DNA of 64,000 nt from Sarcophilus harrisii. Taxonomy: Eukaryota; Chordata; Mammalia; Dasyuromorphia; Dasyuridae. The notes under the pieces were generated by a model. It saw only the letters and a list, made by a program, of their open reading frames with translations, did not search any database and was not told where the DNA came from. Below are positions 46,195 to 59,640 of this stretch, piece by piece; position 1 is the first letter of the stretch, and each line of letters opens with the position of its first letter. Location: assembly GCF_902635505.1 (NCBI RefSeq), contig NC_045429.1, forward strand, positions 462,165,359 to 462,229,358. The letters are read 5' to 3'. Position numbers and translations under genes: made by a program.

Positions 46195-48650
46195 AACATC
46201 TCACTGGAAACAACTAACCTGGAAAATAGGTCCAGGAGAATTAATTTTAAAAACATTGGACTCCCTGAAAGCCATCATCAAAAATACCCTAGACGTCATC
46301 TTCCAATAAACTATCAAGGAAAACGTTCCTGCGATTCTAGAACCAGAGGGTAAAGCGGTCATTGAAAGAACCCACCAGTCATTGCCTGAAAGCGATCCCA
46401 AGCTGAAAACTCCCAGGAATATCACAGCCAAATTCCCAAGCTTCCAAGTCATGGAGAAAATATCGCGAGCATCCAGAAAGAAACAACCCAAGTACAGCCG
46501 GACACAGCCAGGATTCAGCGGCTTCTACACTAAAGGATCCGAGGGCTTGGAATATGATATTCTGGAGAGCAAAGGAGCTAGGATCGCAACCCAGAATCGC
46601 CCACCCAGCAAAAGTGACTATGATCCTTCAGAGGAAAAAGCGGACGTTCAAGGAGATAGAGAACTTTCGGATCCTTGAGGAAAAGACCGGAGTTGAAGAG
46701 AAAAATCCGACTTTCAAATATAGGAGAAGCACAAGAGGGTCCTCAGGGTAAGAAAATCATAAAGGACTTAACGATTAATCTGTTTACATTCCTACATGGA
46801 GATGATACTTGTCACTCCTAGGAACTTTGTCATTATTAGGGCAATTAGGAAGAATATAGACCGCTGTGAGTTGAGTACAAAGGGATGATAACTTTAAAAA
46901 ATAAAGTAAGGGATGAGGAAGAGGAATGTACTAGGAGAAAGGTGGAATGCGCAAATTATCTGCCATAAAAGAGGTGAGAATAAGCTTTTACAATGGAGGG
47001 GAAGGGGGGGCGGGAACTAAGAAAACCTTACTCTCATGAGAATTGACTCAAGGAGGAAGTAACGTTCACACTCAATTTGGGCATAGAAATCTATCTTCCC
47101 CTGCAGGAAAGCAGGAGATAAAGGACATATGAGAAGGGGGAAGGATGACAGAAGGGAGGACCTAGTGGAGGAGGGGATGATCAGAAGTAAAACACTTTTG
47201 AGGAGGGATAAGGTAAAAGGAGAATATACAAGTTAGCAATAGTAATTGTGAAAAGAATTTTGAAGCAAATTTCTCTGACGAAGGTCTCGTGTCTCAAGCG
47301 AAGAGGGAACTGAGGCAAATTTCTTTTCAAAAAAGAGCCATTCCTCAATTGATAAATGATCTAAAGATATGAACGGTTTTCAGGTGAACTCATCGAAAAC
47401 TTAACTAATTGTTCATTCAGGAAATGCAGATTAAAATCATTCTGATGTCTACCTCATACTTATTAGACCGACTAATGGGCCAGAAAAAGAAAATGACAAA
47501 TGTTGGAGAGAAAAATGAGACATTGACGCGACATTAGTGGAACTGTGAATTGATTCGGCCATTTGGAACTACGCCCAAAGAGTTATAAAATCACGCATAT
47601 CCTTTGACCTAATACTATCGTTACTAGGCACGTATCCCACAAAAGAGTGAAAAATTAGGAAGAGGACCTAAATATAGAAAACTATTTCTAGCACTTCTCT
47701 TTCTCAGGGCAAAGAATCCAAAATCGAGGGGATGCCCATTAACTGGAATGGCTGAATAAATCATGGTATGTGACTGTAATGAAATACTATCATTCTGTGG
47801 GAAATGATGAACAAGATGCTCTCAGAAAAACCTGAAAAGTCCTTCTGAACTCATGCAAAGTTTAATGAATTATGTACAAAGCAATAGCAACATTGTGGGA
47901 TGATCGACTTTGCTATTCTCAACAATCCGATGATCCAAGACTGCTCTGAGGGACTGAATGATGAAAAATGCAATCCACGCTCAGAAAAGGAGCCGATTGT
48001 GTCTAATACAGAATGAAGTATACTTTTTTTAGTTTCTTTTTGCTCCTTAAGGGTTTTTTAGGGGGGATGTGGAATCTATGTTTTCTTTTGCAATGTGACT
48101 TTTATGAAAATATACAACTTCATATGGACCTTCTCAATGGGGGGGAAGAGGTTGGTTGGTAATTGTCCTTCATTCTCAAAATGGACCAATATGACATCAC
48201 TGGGGAGAGAGGAAGAAAGAAAATCTGGAGATCAAAGTTTTAAAAAAGAACTAAATGCTAAAAAAAAAAAAAATGCTTTACAAATAAATGGGAAAAATAA
48301 AATATTAAATGAAAATTTAAAAAAAAAGAAATTATCAAGGAAAACTACCCTGAGAAATGAATGTAAACTGCTTGCATTTTTGTTTTTCTTCCTGGGTTAT
48401 TTTTACCTTCTGAACCCAATTCTCCCTGAGCAACACGAGAACTGTTCGGTTCTGCACACATAGATTGTATCTAGGATATACTGTGACCTATTTAACATGT
48501 ATAGGACTGCCTGCCATCTGGGGGAGAGGGTGGAGGGAGGAAGGGAGGGGAAAAATTGGAACAGAAGTGAGTGCAAGGGATAATGTTGTAAAAAATTACC
48601 CTGGCATGGGTTCTGTCAATAAAAAGTTATTAAAGAAAAAAGAAAAAAGA
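46195..48650 (+). mobile_element. HAL1-like (half-L1) element, 5' truncated
   Basis: The left part encodes an eroded L1 ORF1p C-terminal half: RNITAKFPSFQVMEKISRAS, then RKKQ, and after a frame change SKELGSQPRIAHPAKVTMIL. It then passes without an ORF2 reverse-transcriptase region into L1-like 3' sequence (ATCATTCTGATGTCTACCTC; GGAATGGCTGAATAAATCAT) and ends in AATAAAAAGTTATTAAAG plus an A-rich tail. An ORF1-only layout of about 2.5 kb is that of HAL1 elements. Intronic in HDAC4, same orientation as the plus strand, opposite to the gene. Confidence 0.78.
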
Positions 48651-50030
48651 AAATTACCCTGAAATTATCTTTGGAGAGTAAAATAGAAATTGAAAATAAA
48701 TTCACCAATCACCTTTGAAAGAGATCCCCAAATGAAACCCCTCAGGAATATTACAGGCAAATCCCAGAGTTCCCAGGTCAATGAGAAAATATTGCAAACA
48801 TTCAGAAAGAAACAATTTGAGTATCATGGAACCAAAGTCAGGATGACACAAGATTTAGCAGTTTCTACATGAAAACATAGGAGAATTTAGAATATGATAT
48901 TCTAGAGGGCAAGAGTTTGGATTACAACCAAGAACCACCTTCCCAGAAAAACCGAGTAAAATCCTTTCAGGAGGGGAAAAATGGCCATTCAGTGAACTAG
49001 GGGATTTTTAAACATTTTTGATGAAAAGATCAGAGCGGAATAGAAAATTTGACTTTCAGATACAAGACTCAAAGAAGGGTAAAAAGATAAACAGGAAAGG
49101 GAAATAATAAGTTCAATCTGTTTACCCACCTACATGGGAAAATGACACTTGTAACCCATATACTTTCTTATTGTCAGTTAGAAGGAGCATTGACAAAGGG
49201 CACAGGTGTGAGTTGAATGTGGTGGGATGAGACCTAAAAAAACTAAAATCAAAGGGGGAGGCAGAAAGGGAAAGGGAGAAGTAGAGTGGGATAAATGATC
49301 TCACATAGAAGGGGAAAGAAAAAGAAGGGCTAGAGGACGGAGGGGGCTGATAGAAGGGAGGCAGACGGGAAAGGGTGAAACAAGTGAAACACTTTGGGGG
49401 AAGGACAGGGTGAAAGGAGAGAGAACTGAGTAAATGGGGGAAATACAATTAGCAACAGTCAAATTTATGAAAAGAGGAACCTCAAGTGATAATTATTAAG
49501 AGATGAAGCAATCACGGCTCCATCCTCTGAGGAGGTGCTTTAAGTCACTACTCAGGGGAAAACGCAAACTGAAACAATTCGGTTGTATCACTACATACCT
49601 AGGAGACTGACTAACGACCAGAAAAGGAGAATGACAAACGTCAGAAGGGACGGGGGAAATGAGCCGTTATCGCACCGTGGCTGTGGTGGTGAACTGACTC
49701 AGCCAGTAGGGAAGGGCTTAGAACTAGGTCCAAAGGGCTATAAAATCATACGTCCCCTCTGACTGGAAAAATCGTTCAGAGGCCAAAAGGGATTAAAAAA
49801 CAAAATTGAGGGGAAAGGACCTCTATGCGCTGACGTGCTTAAAGTAGCTCTTTTCGGGGGCCCAGGATGGAAATCTGGGGCAGGGCCGTCGAGGAGAATG
49901 GCTAAGTAAATTGCCCTGTGACTGTGATGGGATACTACCGGGATGTAAGGAAGGATGCGCTCCCGCAGGCGGGAAAGACTGCCGCCAGCTGATGTGAAGT
50001 GAAACATCCCTGCTCACCGGGGCTCCGGCC
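48651..50030 (+). mobile_element. Second HAL1-like element, truncated at both ends
   Basis: It begins within ORF1 (NITGKSQSSQVNEKILQTFR, then KKQFEYHG) directly after the tail of the first copy and repeats the same order of parts: ORF1 remnant, purine-rich spacer, then CGGTTGTATCACTACATACC and the L1-like 3' words up to about 50.0 kb. No poly(A) tail was seen at its right end. Confidence 0.72.
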
Positions 50031-51579
50031 AAGCGGGGGATCCCCAGGGACTCGGGGAGACAGAACCGGGGATGGTCACTGCACTTTGTCTCAAAGGGGA
50101 ACCATGACAAAATGATTGAACCCCTTTCCGACACTCCCCCAAGCACCCAGAGCTACTAAGGGCCGAGCCACAGCAGCCAGGGCTTGTCGTGGACAAGATG
50201 GTGTGGCTGGCAGGAGTGGGGGGGTGGCCCTCGACACAGACAGCTGTCCCTCTGCAGAAGTGGGGTGTCCCTCGGCAGAAGTGGGGACGGTCCTTGACAG
50301 GGCTCCGTGGTGGAAGGGCAGGCCCAGAGGGCAGGACTTCAGCATGCTCCCCGCCCCCTTCAGGAGCTGTTCCAGCGGGGTTGATGGGGAAGGCGGGCTC
50401 CCAAAGGCCCCTTTTCCATCCCAGAGCACCTCGGCTCCTCCTGCCGTGGCGGGGCATCCCCAGCTGGCCCGCTGGCCAGAACCCTGGAGACCTGGGGCTC
50501 TAGTCCCAGCCCTGCTGGCCAAATGTTCCAGGATGGCAGGAGTGGAATCTTTCTGCATCTCAGTTTCCCATCAATAAAAGGGGAGCTGGGGGTGGTCTTG
50601 ACTCTCAGAATCGGTGACGATTCCCCCCGGGGGGACCTAACTAGGCTCTCGGGGCAGGAGCAGGGCCGGTCTCCCCAGCCAAATGAGCCCTAAACCCCAA
50701 TGTCCCCATCTGTAAATGAGCTCACTGGGCAAACTCTCGAGTCTCTCAGAGCCCCAGACCGGGATGTTCGACAAGGAGAGACAGCCCCGCCAGCAGGAAG
50801 GAGGCTCTCGGAGGGCAGGGCGGCCTTGGCGGCCTCCCAAAGGCCTGGACAGGCGGGCAGAGGGAGGAGCCGCGAGCCGGCCTCCCGAGCTCCAAGTCGT
50901 GGAGGAAGGCCGAGGAGGGGCGGGTGCTCCGGCTCCCGGGGCAGGGAGGGCCCACCTTCCGGCACTGCCCCCCACAAAAATGCCCGCTGACCGGGACGTC
51001 TTTCCATACTCCAAGCGGGAGCAAGTTAAGGAGGCCCGGGCTGCGCACGGAGCCCCAGAGGAAGTGAGGAGGGCCTGCCTAAGGCCCGCCGACTATAAGC
51101 AGGCGCTTCTTTGGCACTCGGGGGCCTCGGCGAGTCTGCTCAGAGAGCGGCTTAACGTCCCCCGAGCCGGGGTGCACGAGCTCGGCAGGGCCGGCCCTCG
51201 GCTCAGAGACCAGCTCTGGCTCCGTGGCTCTGCCTGGAGGCCCTGAGAGCGGAGGGATGGAGGGTGGAGGGGAGGCAAGAGGGCGGCTGGGCCTGGGGAG
51301 CCAGGAACCCGCTCGGACGGGCGCGAGCCCGGGCACATGAGAGAGGCGTTTTCCAGGAATGCTGCGAGACGGTTCCCAAGCCTGGGTCACGTGCGGCCGG
51401 GGGAGGGGCCGGGGCCCGCACGCAGCTGGCCTGATGGCCGCCACTAGCCCCCTTCTCCTGCTTCTCGTTTCTATTTTTAAAGCGATTTCACAAGCGCAGG
51501 CGCTCACGCTCACCAGGGAAACGGGAACCTCCCAGATGGGGAGCTGTTGGCTAAAAGGGTAGCGCTAGACCTTTCGCTT

Positions 51580-51700
51580 TCCTCACGGGCCTGCTCTCAC
51601 TGCCTCGCTTTACGGGGTTGCCTCACTGCCTCGTTTCTACGGGCCTGCCTCACTGCCTCGGTTTCTACGGGGTTCGCCTCACTGCCTCGGTTATGGGGTT
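51580..51700 (+). repeat. Short minisatellite, unit about 28 bp
   Basis: CCTCACTGCCTCGTTTCTAC then GGGCCTG repeated about four times with small changes. It opens the G/T-rich block. Confidence 0.85.
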
Positions 51701-52062
51701 TGGTCCTAAGTTGACTGACTTCGCTGCAAGTGGGACTCTACTTTACGTAGAATTTTCTCTGGGTTTCTGGTGGGCGTGAGGGGTTGTCTGCCTTTGCTGT
51801 GGGCGATTGTGTAATTTGGTTGTTGCTTTTGTTTGCTTGTTGTCTCTGCGTTGGTGAGTTTGCTGTCCATGTTTTACATAGAGGTTCGAGAGGTTTCTGC
51901 TACCTAGCATAGGTGTAAGGATTGGTTTCTGGAGAGTTTCTGGGCGCTAGGGGTTTGAGGGAGATGCTATTCGGCCTAGGTTGCCATATGGCCTGGAGGG
52001 TTGTCTTCTGGATTTAGGGGGTGTGGAGTAGTTTACATAGATTTTAGCTACTTCAGTTTGTG
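51700..52062. other. G/T-rich, C/A-poor block
   Basis: About 360 bp dominated by G and T on the plus strand (for example TTGTGTAATTTGGTTGTTGC). No repeat family recognised. Its skew is opposite in sense to the 19.55-21.0 kb block. Confidence 0.7.
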
Positions 52063-52450
52063 GTTTAGGGGGGGGAGAGAGCTAGGGGGCTAGGGGAGGA
52101 CAGAGTTAGGGGTGGAGACAGAGCTAGGGGAGGGGAGAGAGAGTGGGGGGGGCAGAGAGTGAGGGAGAGAGAGCTAGGGGAGGGAGCACAGAGCCAGGGG
52201 GCAGAGCAGCGGGCAGGGGGCGGGGCAGAGGGAGGAAGAGCAGAGAGCCCTGGGGAGGAGCACAGAGCCAGGGGGCGGAGCACAGAGCCAGGGGGCGGAG
52301 CAGAGAGCCGGGGGCGGAGCAGAGAGCCAGGGGGGAGGAGCAGAGAGCCGGGGGGCGGGGCAGAGGGAGGAAGAGCAGAGAGCTGTGGGGAGGAGCAGAG
52401 AGCCAGGGGGCGGAGCATCAGGCCGGGGGTGGAGAAGAGGGCAGGGCCAA
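52063..52450 (+). repeat. GC-rich minisatellite, unit about 20 bp
   Basis: Many copies of AGCACAGAGCCAGGGGGCGG-like units with shorter AGAGAGCTAGGGG forms on the left. It ends about 30 bp from the donor of exon 4. Confidence 0.93.
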
Positions 52451-52481
52451 CACAGACCCCCAGCGCCGCTGGGACACTAAC

Positions 52482-52603
52482 CTGTTTTTCGAAGAGGAAA
52501 GTCGTCTTTGGAGTCATACATGCCCAGCACCGGGTGATTGTAGGCTGCGGGGCCCCCGCTCTGGGGGGGCGAGCTCTGGTCCAGGGAACTGTGCTGGGTT
52601 TTC
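52482..52603 (-). CDS. HDAC4: HDAC4 exon (window exon 4): linker ending at the first 14-3-3 site
   Basis: Acceptor ...CCCTGCAG, donor ACAG|gttagtg. It encodes [16 protein letters not shown], then [18 protein letters not shown], then FPLRKT. The RKT, joined to ASEPN of the next exon, makes the first 14-3-3 phosphosite (human Ser246, R-K-T-A-S). The GGPAA insertion region differs from human GVSTS, an expected lineage difference. A GC-rich minisatellite lies directly beyond its donor side (52.07-52.45 kb). Confidence 0.95.
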
Positions 52604-52959
52604 CTGCAGGGGGGAGAGAGGAAGCGTCCTTAGCCGTGTCCCAGGAGGCGGCCCGGCCGGAAGCCAGAGGCCGGGCAGCCGCCACGGGCAGCGCGCTGAA
52701 GCAGGGACCCCTCAGCTCTGCCCGAGGCCCCAGCCCCGCCCTCCCGGGGCCTCCCCCCGTCAGGACGCCTCCGGCTTCTGGGGCCCGGGGCCATTTTCAC
52801 CACACCTCACTTTATAGGATGGGATTGGGCAGCAAACGCAGGGGGCCCTGTCCGAGACAGGCCGAGGTGCTGCTCTGTCTCTCTCCATTCCTAAGCTCCC
52901 TCTGTCTGCTCTCTTTGCCTCCGTCCCCCTCGCTCCCTCCTTCTCTCCTGCACTGTCTC

Positions 52960-53040
52960 CGTCTCTTTATCTCTCTGTCTCTGTCTATCTCTCTCTCTCT
53001 CTCTGTCTCTCTTTATCTCTCTGTCTCAGTCTCTGTCTCC
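52960..53040. repeat. CT-rich simple repeat
   Basis: TCTCTGTCTC-type units in the intron between exons 3 and 4. A similar run lies at 53900-53992. Confidence 0.9.
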
Positions 53041-53635
53041 CCCCACACTTTCCTGGGACCCTGGGGTCCTGTGCCCCCCACTGGGCTTCGCCAAACCCCC
53101 CTGACCCCCTGGTTCCGCAGGCCCCGGGATGCGGGGAGGGCAGCGCGTGCCCTGGTGCCGTCCAGCTCCCTTCCCAGCAGGGGGTGGCGCCCCCCGTGTC
53201 TCAGGCCCCGAGACAAAGACCACGACGTTGCTCCCCCGGCTGAAGCATCCCCAGGCCCAGCCTCCCCGAGGGACGTGGCAGCCGTGGCCCGGGCGGGCGG
53301 GGGAGGAGCTGGGGCTGTGACCCACCCGCAGTTGGCCCCTCCCCCCTGGGGTGGTCACTGGGACACTTCAGCACCTGGGGGGGCCTGGCAGACCCAGGCA
53401 GGGCCCACTAAGAGGGAGGGCCAGCGAGGGGCGAAGGGGAAGGGGGCAAAGGGGGAGGGGGCGCAGGCCGAGGCCACGACAGGCGGACCAGGGCCTGCAC
53501 CCGGTGCCTCAGCTGAGCCTTCCGGGCTCCTTGCGCCGGCTGCACCAGACGCCCCGGCTCCAAGAGCAGCGGGGAGGGCCCAGCCTGCGGCCTCTGACCT
53601 CTGCCCCCCCCCGGGGTCCCAGGCACCCCCACTTA

Positions 53636-54115
<480 letters not shown>

Positions 54116-54429
54116 TCAGGCTTCCATCAGCTCCTCTGCAGGGGCTGCATTAGGGGCACAGCAGGGGCAGGGCCTGGCACCCTCACCTTGGGCCAGCTTC
54201 CCGCTCCTGGCCACGGGGCGCCGAGGGGGCGGTGAAGGAGAAAGCGCTCTGGGGCAGCCGCCCTGCGCATCCCCGGCACCCAGAGGTGGGCCCAGAGTGC
54301 CGGCCTCCAAGTGACGGGGAAGGGGAACTGGGCAAGGACATCCCAAGGGGCCGAAATGGGGGACGCTCATCACCAGCCTCCCCCGGCTTTGGGACGGGAG
54401 ACAGGGCCCCAGAGACATCTGGTGTCCTG

Positions 54430-54722
54430 GCAATGAGATGGGAGGGAGACAGAGGGAAGGACAGAAAGGAAGGGAGGGAGGAAAGGTGGGAGAGGGGGAA
54501 TGAAGGGAAGGGAGAGAAGGAGGGAGAGAAGGGAAGGAGGAGGAAAGGAGGGAGGAAGGAAAATAAAGGAAGAAAAAACAGAAAGAAAGAGGAAGGAAAG
54601 AAGGAAGGAAGGAAATAGGAGGGAAGGAGAGAGGGAGGGAGGGAGGGAGGGAGGGAAGAAAAAGGAAGAAAGGAGAGGAAGGAGGGAAGGAGGGAGGGAA
54701 GGAGGGAGAGAAGAAGGAAAGT
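54430..54722. repeat. Purine-only GGAA/GGGA tract
   Basis: About 290 bp with almost no pyrimidine on the plus strand. The gene's strand is C/T only. Confidence 0.93.
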
Positions 54723-54860
54723 TTCCAGAGCCCGCTCCATGCCAGCTGCTGTGCTAAGAACTTTCCAAGTGCTTTTTCCTTCGATCCTCCTAACCCTGGG
54801 AGGGGGCGGCTGCTGAGATCATTTTACAGCTGAGGAAACTGAGGCAGCCCCTCTGTCTCC
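54723..54860 (+). repeat. CORE-SINE/MIR relic
   Basis: CCATGCCAGCTGCTGTGCTA, AGAACTTTCCAAGTGCTTTT, then ATTTTACAGCTGAGGAAACT then GAGGCAGC. Typical MIR order. Confidence 0.8.
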
Positions 54861-54986
54861 GGCTCTGCCGTCGGTGCCGGACGAGCCTCTCCCGGAGTTC
54901 GGGGAACAAACGTTTGGCGCCTCTGGTTCTGTGGGGTCAGTGTCCGGTCCATTAGCCCAGCTGCCAAAGTGGCTTTAAGACGTCTA

Positions 54987-55226
<240 letters not shown>

Positions 55227-56075
55227 TCAGTCCCTCAGAGCCGGGCCCGTGGGGAGAGCCGGGGGGCGGGGGCGCCCCCCTCAGGGACCCGTGGCCGCCT
55301 TGTGCCCAGCCCAGTGCCTGGCACGGAACAGAAGCCTCTCGAGGGTGGGCACAGTGCCTGGCATGGAACAAAGCCCCTTGAAGGCGGGCACAGAATGGCC
55401 CCTGCTCTTGCCGCCAGCACCCCCAGTGACCGCTGGCGTGACCCTGGCCTCGTGGCTACAGCAGGCGGGTGACTGTCCGGGTGCCCGGCCCCCCACCCCC
55501 GCCCGGCAGGCTCCCAGGAGCCACCGCGGCCACGCAGGAAGAGGAGGCCCCGTCAGATGGAGCCGCTCCGGGGGAGGGTCTGCCTCTCCCCCACCCCCAC
55601 CGGCAGAAGCCACAATTAGTCCTTCCCACGTCTCCCGGGGAGGAGGCAGCACCACGGACAGCGCTGCCCCAGGAGGCCTGAGTGCAAGTCCCGGCCTGGG
55701 CTCCCTGGCCCAGCTCAACCACGGACCTCAGGGCTCAGCCTGTGTCTGTCTCGGGGGCGGCCCCTCCCTGCGCCCCCTGCTGGCAGCGGACTGGCAGTGC
55801 CCACGGGCAGGGCTGCCCCCGCCCCCCCCCCACCCTGCTGGAACAAGGGAGGCTGGGATCCCCGGACCTGTCACAAACACCCCCCCCCATATACCCTGGA
55901 CTTTATTGGGAGGAGGGAAGGGGAGGGGGCCCCTGCTCCAGTCACACCGAGAATACGGGGAGGAGCCGCTGGTCCCCGTCAGGCCCAAACACAGCCCACT
56001 TATTTGGCACCAACTGAATACCAAGCTCGGAGGACATAAGGCCGAGCTCCAGCTGCTCCCGGCGACACTTTCCTA

Positions 56076-56852
<777 letters not shown>

Positions 56853-56999
56853 TCATCCCAGGGCCTGTGCCCACTGCTCCCCTCACCCCACGTTCGAGGT
56901 GGCGGAGGAGGGCAGGGGGCCCCGCGCCCGACCCCAACACGGTGATGCAAAAGGCCGGAGCAGCGGGGCCGAGGCCCCAGGAGAGAAAGGGAGGCCATG

Positions 57000-58430
57000 G
57001 GACATCCCCCGAGAGCTGGGATTAGGGGCGCCCGGATGAAAGCGGGGGGGGGACAGGGAGGGAAGGGAGAGGGGGCGGCCCCTGCACAACAAGGGCCTCC
57101 CAGGCACACGCTCGCACTCACACACAAGCACACGTGCTCAGACAAACTGGCTGGGACGACGACGGTTGCAGCTGTAGAAGTTGTACAGCCTCCCCCCCCG
57201 TTACCCAAAGGCCCTGGGACCATTTCCGGGGGGTCACTTAGAGCAGGTGCCCCGACCCCCAGCACTGACCCTGCCCCAGGGGGACCCTGCCAGCCACCTT
57301 ACGTCCCCTCGGGGGGGGGGGGCGCTGATGCTCCCGAGGAGGGGCCTGGGCTTTGTCCGGGCCAGAGCTGGGACTTCTCAGCGCCCATGGCCCGGGTGCT
57401 CACTCTCCTCCTTGAGCTGCTGCTGGAACCACCAGCCCCTAAGCCAAATGGGGGGAAAGCTGCCGCCGTGGATGACCAGAGCCTGGCGGGGGGGGGGGGG
57501 GGCCGCACGCATACGGGGAGATGCCATCTGGGGGCTAGGTCTGGGGGGGGAGACTGGGCGGGGGATTCCCGATGACGGCAGCGAGCCGACTGCCAAGGGC
57601 AGAGCCTCGAGCCCCATTCATCCCATTCCCGGCCTGCACGTCAAACAGGACGGCGACTATTCCGGGCTCAAACCCCCCGTGAGCCCGGCCCCTCCCCCAG
57701 CGGCCAGGGGCGCTGACCCGCGGAGGCCCCGGAGCACGGGGCCGCCTCCTCTGATGCGCGGCCGACAAAACGGGCTTGTTTGCAGCGAGGCTCGGGCCAG
57801 GCCGCCCGCGGCCTCCATGGCCTCTGCCCCGGGCGCCGGGAACCCGGGCCGGGCCTGACGTCAGCCGGCCACAAAGCCTCCATTCAGGGGGAGGCTGAAA
57901 AACGGCACGGCCCGGGAGGGGACGGGGAGAGGGGCCCGGGGCACAGAGCCCACGCCATTGTCTGCGCCCCACCCCGGTGCCACCCCTGGGGGCTCCTGGG
58001 TCCCGACTGAGGAAATGAGCTCCCGGGGAGGCCTCAGCGGACGGACTGAAGGAGCCTCCCGCGACCCCCTAAACTCTCAGGGAGGAAAACGCCGTCCTCG
58101 GCCTCTCAGGGCTGGCAGCAACCTCAGAGGCTGCAGCAGCAGCAGCATGGTGGGGGCGGCAGAGGGATTCTGAGGGACTGGGCACGTGGCTCCCGGGGGG
58201 CCCTGCCCAGCTATCAGCCTCCAAAGTGGGAGCCCCACCCAGCAGCCTTGGGGCACCAGCGGCCACCCCCACCCCCCCGCACGAAGGCCAGGAAAGACCC
58301 TCCTGAAGTGAAGAAGGCAAAGATGGGACCGTTCTTAGGGGCCCAAGGCCAGGGGCGGGGGGTGGACGACACGGGTCCGGGCCGTGTCCCCAGCGATGGG
58401 AACCGCCCCCCCCATGACACTGTTTCCACT
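57000..58430. other. HDAC4 intron upstream of exon 1 of the window
   Basis: GC-rich, no exon found. G-runs at 57311-57322 and 57489-57502. A moderate CpG cluster lies near 57.70-57.95 kb. Confidence 0.5.
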
Positions 58431-58515
58431 GAGCTCTGCCATTGTTCTCGTTTGGTCTTCACAACAACCCCCCCAATTACAGACAAGGAAACTGAGGCAG
58501 CAGCTCCAGGCCTCC
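58430..58515 (+). repeat. MIR relic
   Basis: TTTGGTCTTCACAACAACCC, then AATTACAGACAAGGAAACTG, then AGGCAGCAGC. Confidence 0.7.
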
Positions 58516-59394
58516 GGCACCGCAAGCCCCGTCTGGCTCATTAACCTGGTTATCAAACACCAACAACCATCAGGGCCTGGCCAGGAGGCCCCGGGGGGGG
58601 GGGGGCGCCTGGCTCAGAGGGGCTGCCAGCTGGGACCCCCCCCCAGCACTGGGCCTCCCGCAGTCCCCCTCCCCACGGGCACCTCCAGGTTCCTTTGAGG
58701 ATTTTTTGCCCACTAGGGAACAGAAGGGAGCAGGGCAACTCTTGGGAAACTTTTGCTGCCCTGGGGGAAGGCAAGTGAGCCCCGTACCCCGGGGAGGGGG
58801 GGGCTTGTGGGATGTGCGGGGGAGGGGCTGACCACAAAAGAACCTATTCTCCCCCCGTCTGGATCCCCTCCCCCATGGGGGCTCTCCAGACCATTCTTTA
58901 ACAGGGAAATGACTGCGATGGGAAGAGGGGAGGGGGCACCGGGGAAGGGTCCCAGGGAACTGTGAAAAAGGACCAGGCAGGATTCTGCCGTCACTGCTCC
59001 CCCCCACTTGGCGCCTTTTCTGAGACTTGTTTGTTTTTGCTGTTTGGGGAGGAGCAGAAATGAGGGGGGGGTTTGGGGGTCCATAAGTGGAACTGACTGC
59101 CCTAGGGATGGCTGTGACCTTCCTCCTGGGGGGCCACTAGGCCCCAGGGCAGTCACAGCTTGAGGCCCCGAGAGCCCCCTGCCCGCTGTCCTGCCCTCAG
59201 CCGTGCCCCCGCCTCCCTCCTCGTGCCCGCACCAGGCTACAGTCCGGGGACGGCTCGGCTCTCCCGGGGCCTCCCGGGGAACCTGAGGACCGGGCTGGGT
59301 CTCAGAGGCGGCCCTGGGGGCGGGAGGGGGTCTCTGGGCAGGCGTCTGAGCTCACCCACACGCGGCTTCGGGGCCCTCCCGCCTTCCTGGGGAC

Positions 59395-59640
59395 TCAGCC
59401 TTCGGCTGCCGCTGGCCGCGCTCCTGGCCAATGAGGCCCCGGCATCCTCCTCCCGCCCAGCCCAGCCACGCGACGCCCTGCCCGGCAGCGGGGCCGGTTC
59501 CCGGCCCGGCGGCTCTCCCTGAGGCCGGCTCGAGCGCCCGAGCTCCGGGGCCAGGGCAGCGCGGCAGGAGCGAGCGGCAGGAGTAAGCGAGCGCAGGCCC
59601 GATCCCGGCCCGGGCGGAGGGCGCTGCTGACAGCTGACTG
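59395..59640. promoter_or_regulatory. Dense CpG cluster with CCAAT box inside the HDAC4 intron
   Basis: About 35 CpG dinucleotides lie in about 250 bp, far above nearby GC-rich DNA where CpG is sparse. A CCAAT word lies at 59435-59439 (GGCCAATGAGG, plus strand). A CAGCTGACTGAGCA word at the right edge resembles MAF/AP-1-type sites. No TATA box. Could be an internal promoter or enhancer-type CpG island; function is inference. Confidence 0.5.

Noticed and set aside
46380-46750. A possible new host gene with an RNITAKFPSFQ-type protein
   Set aside because: It is the C-terminal half of an L1-family ORF1 protein in a HAL1-like element, with frame breaks and a second eroded copy next door.
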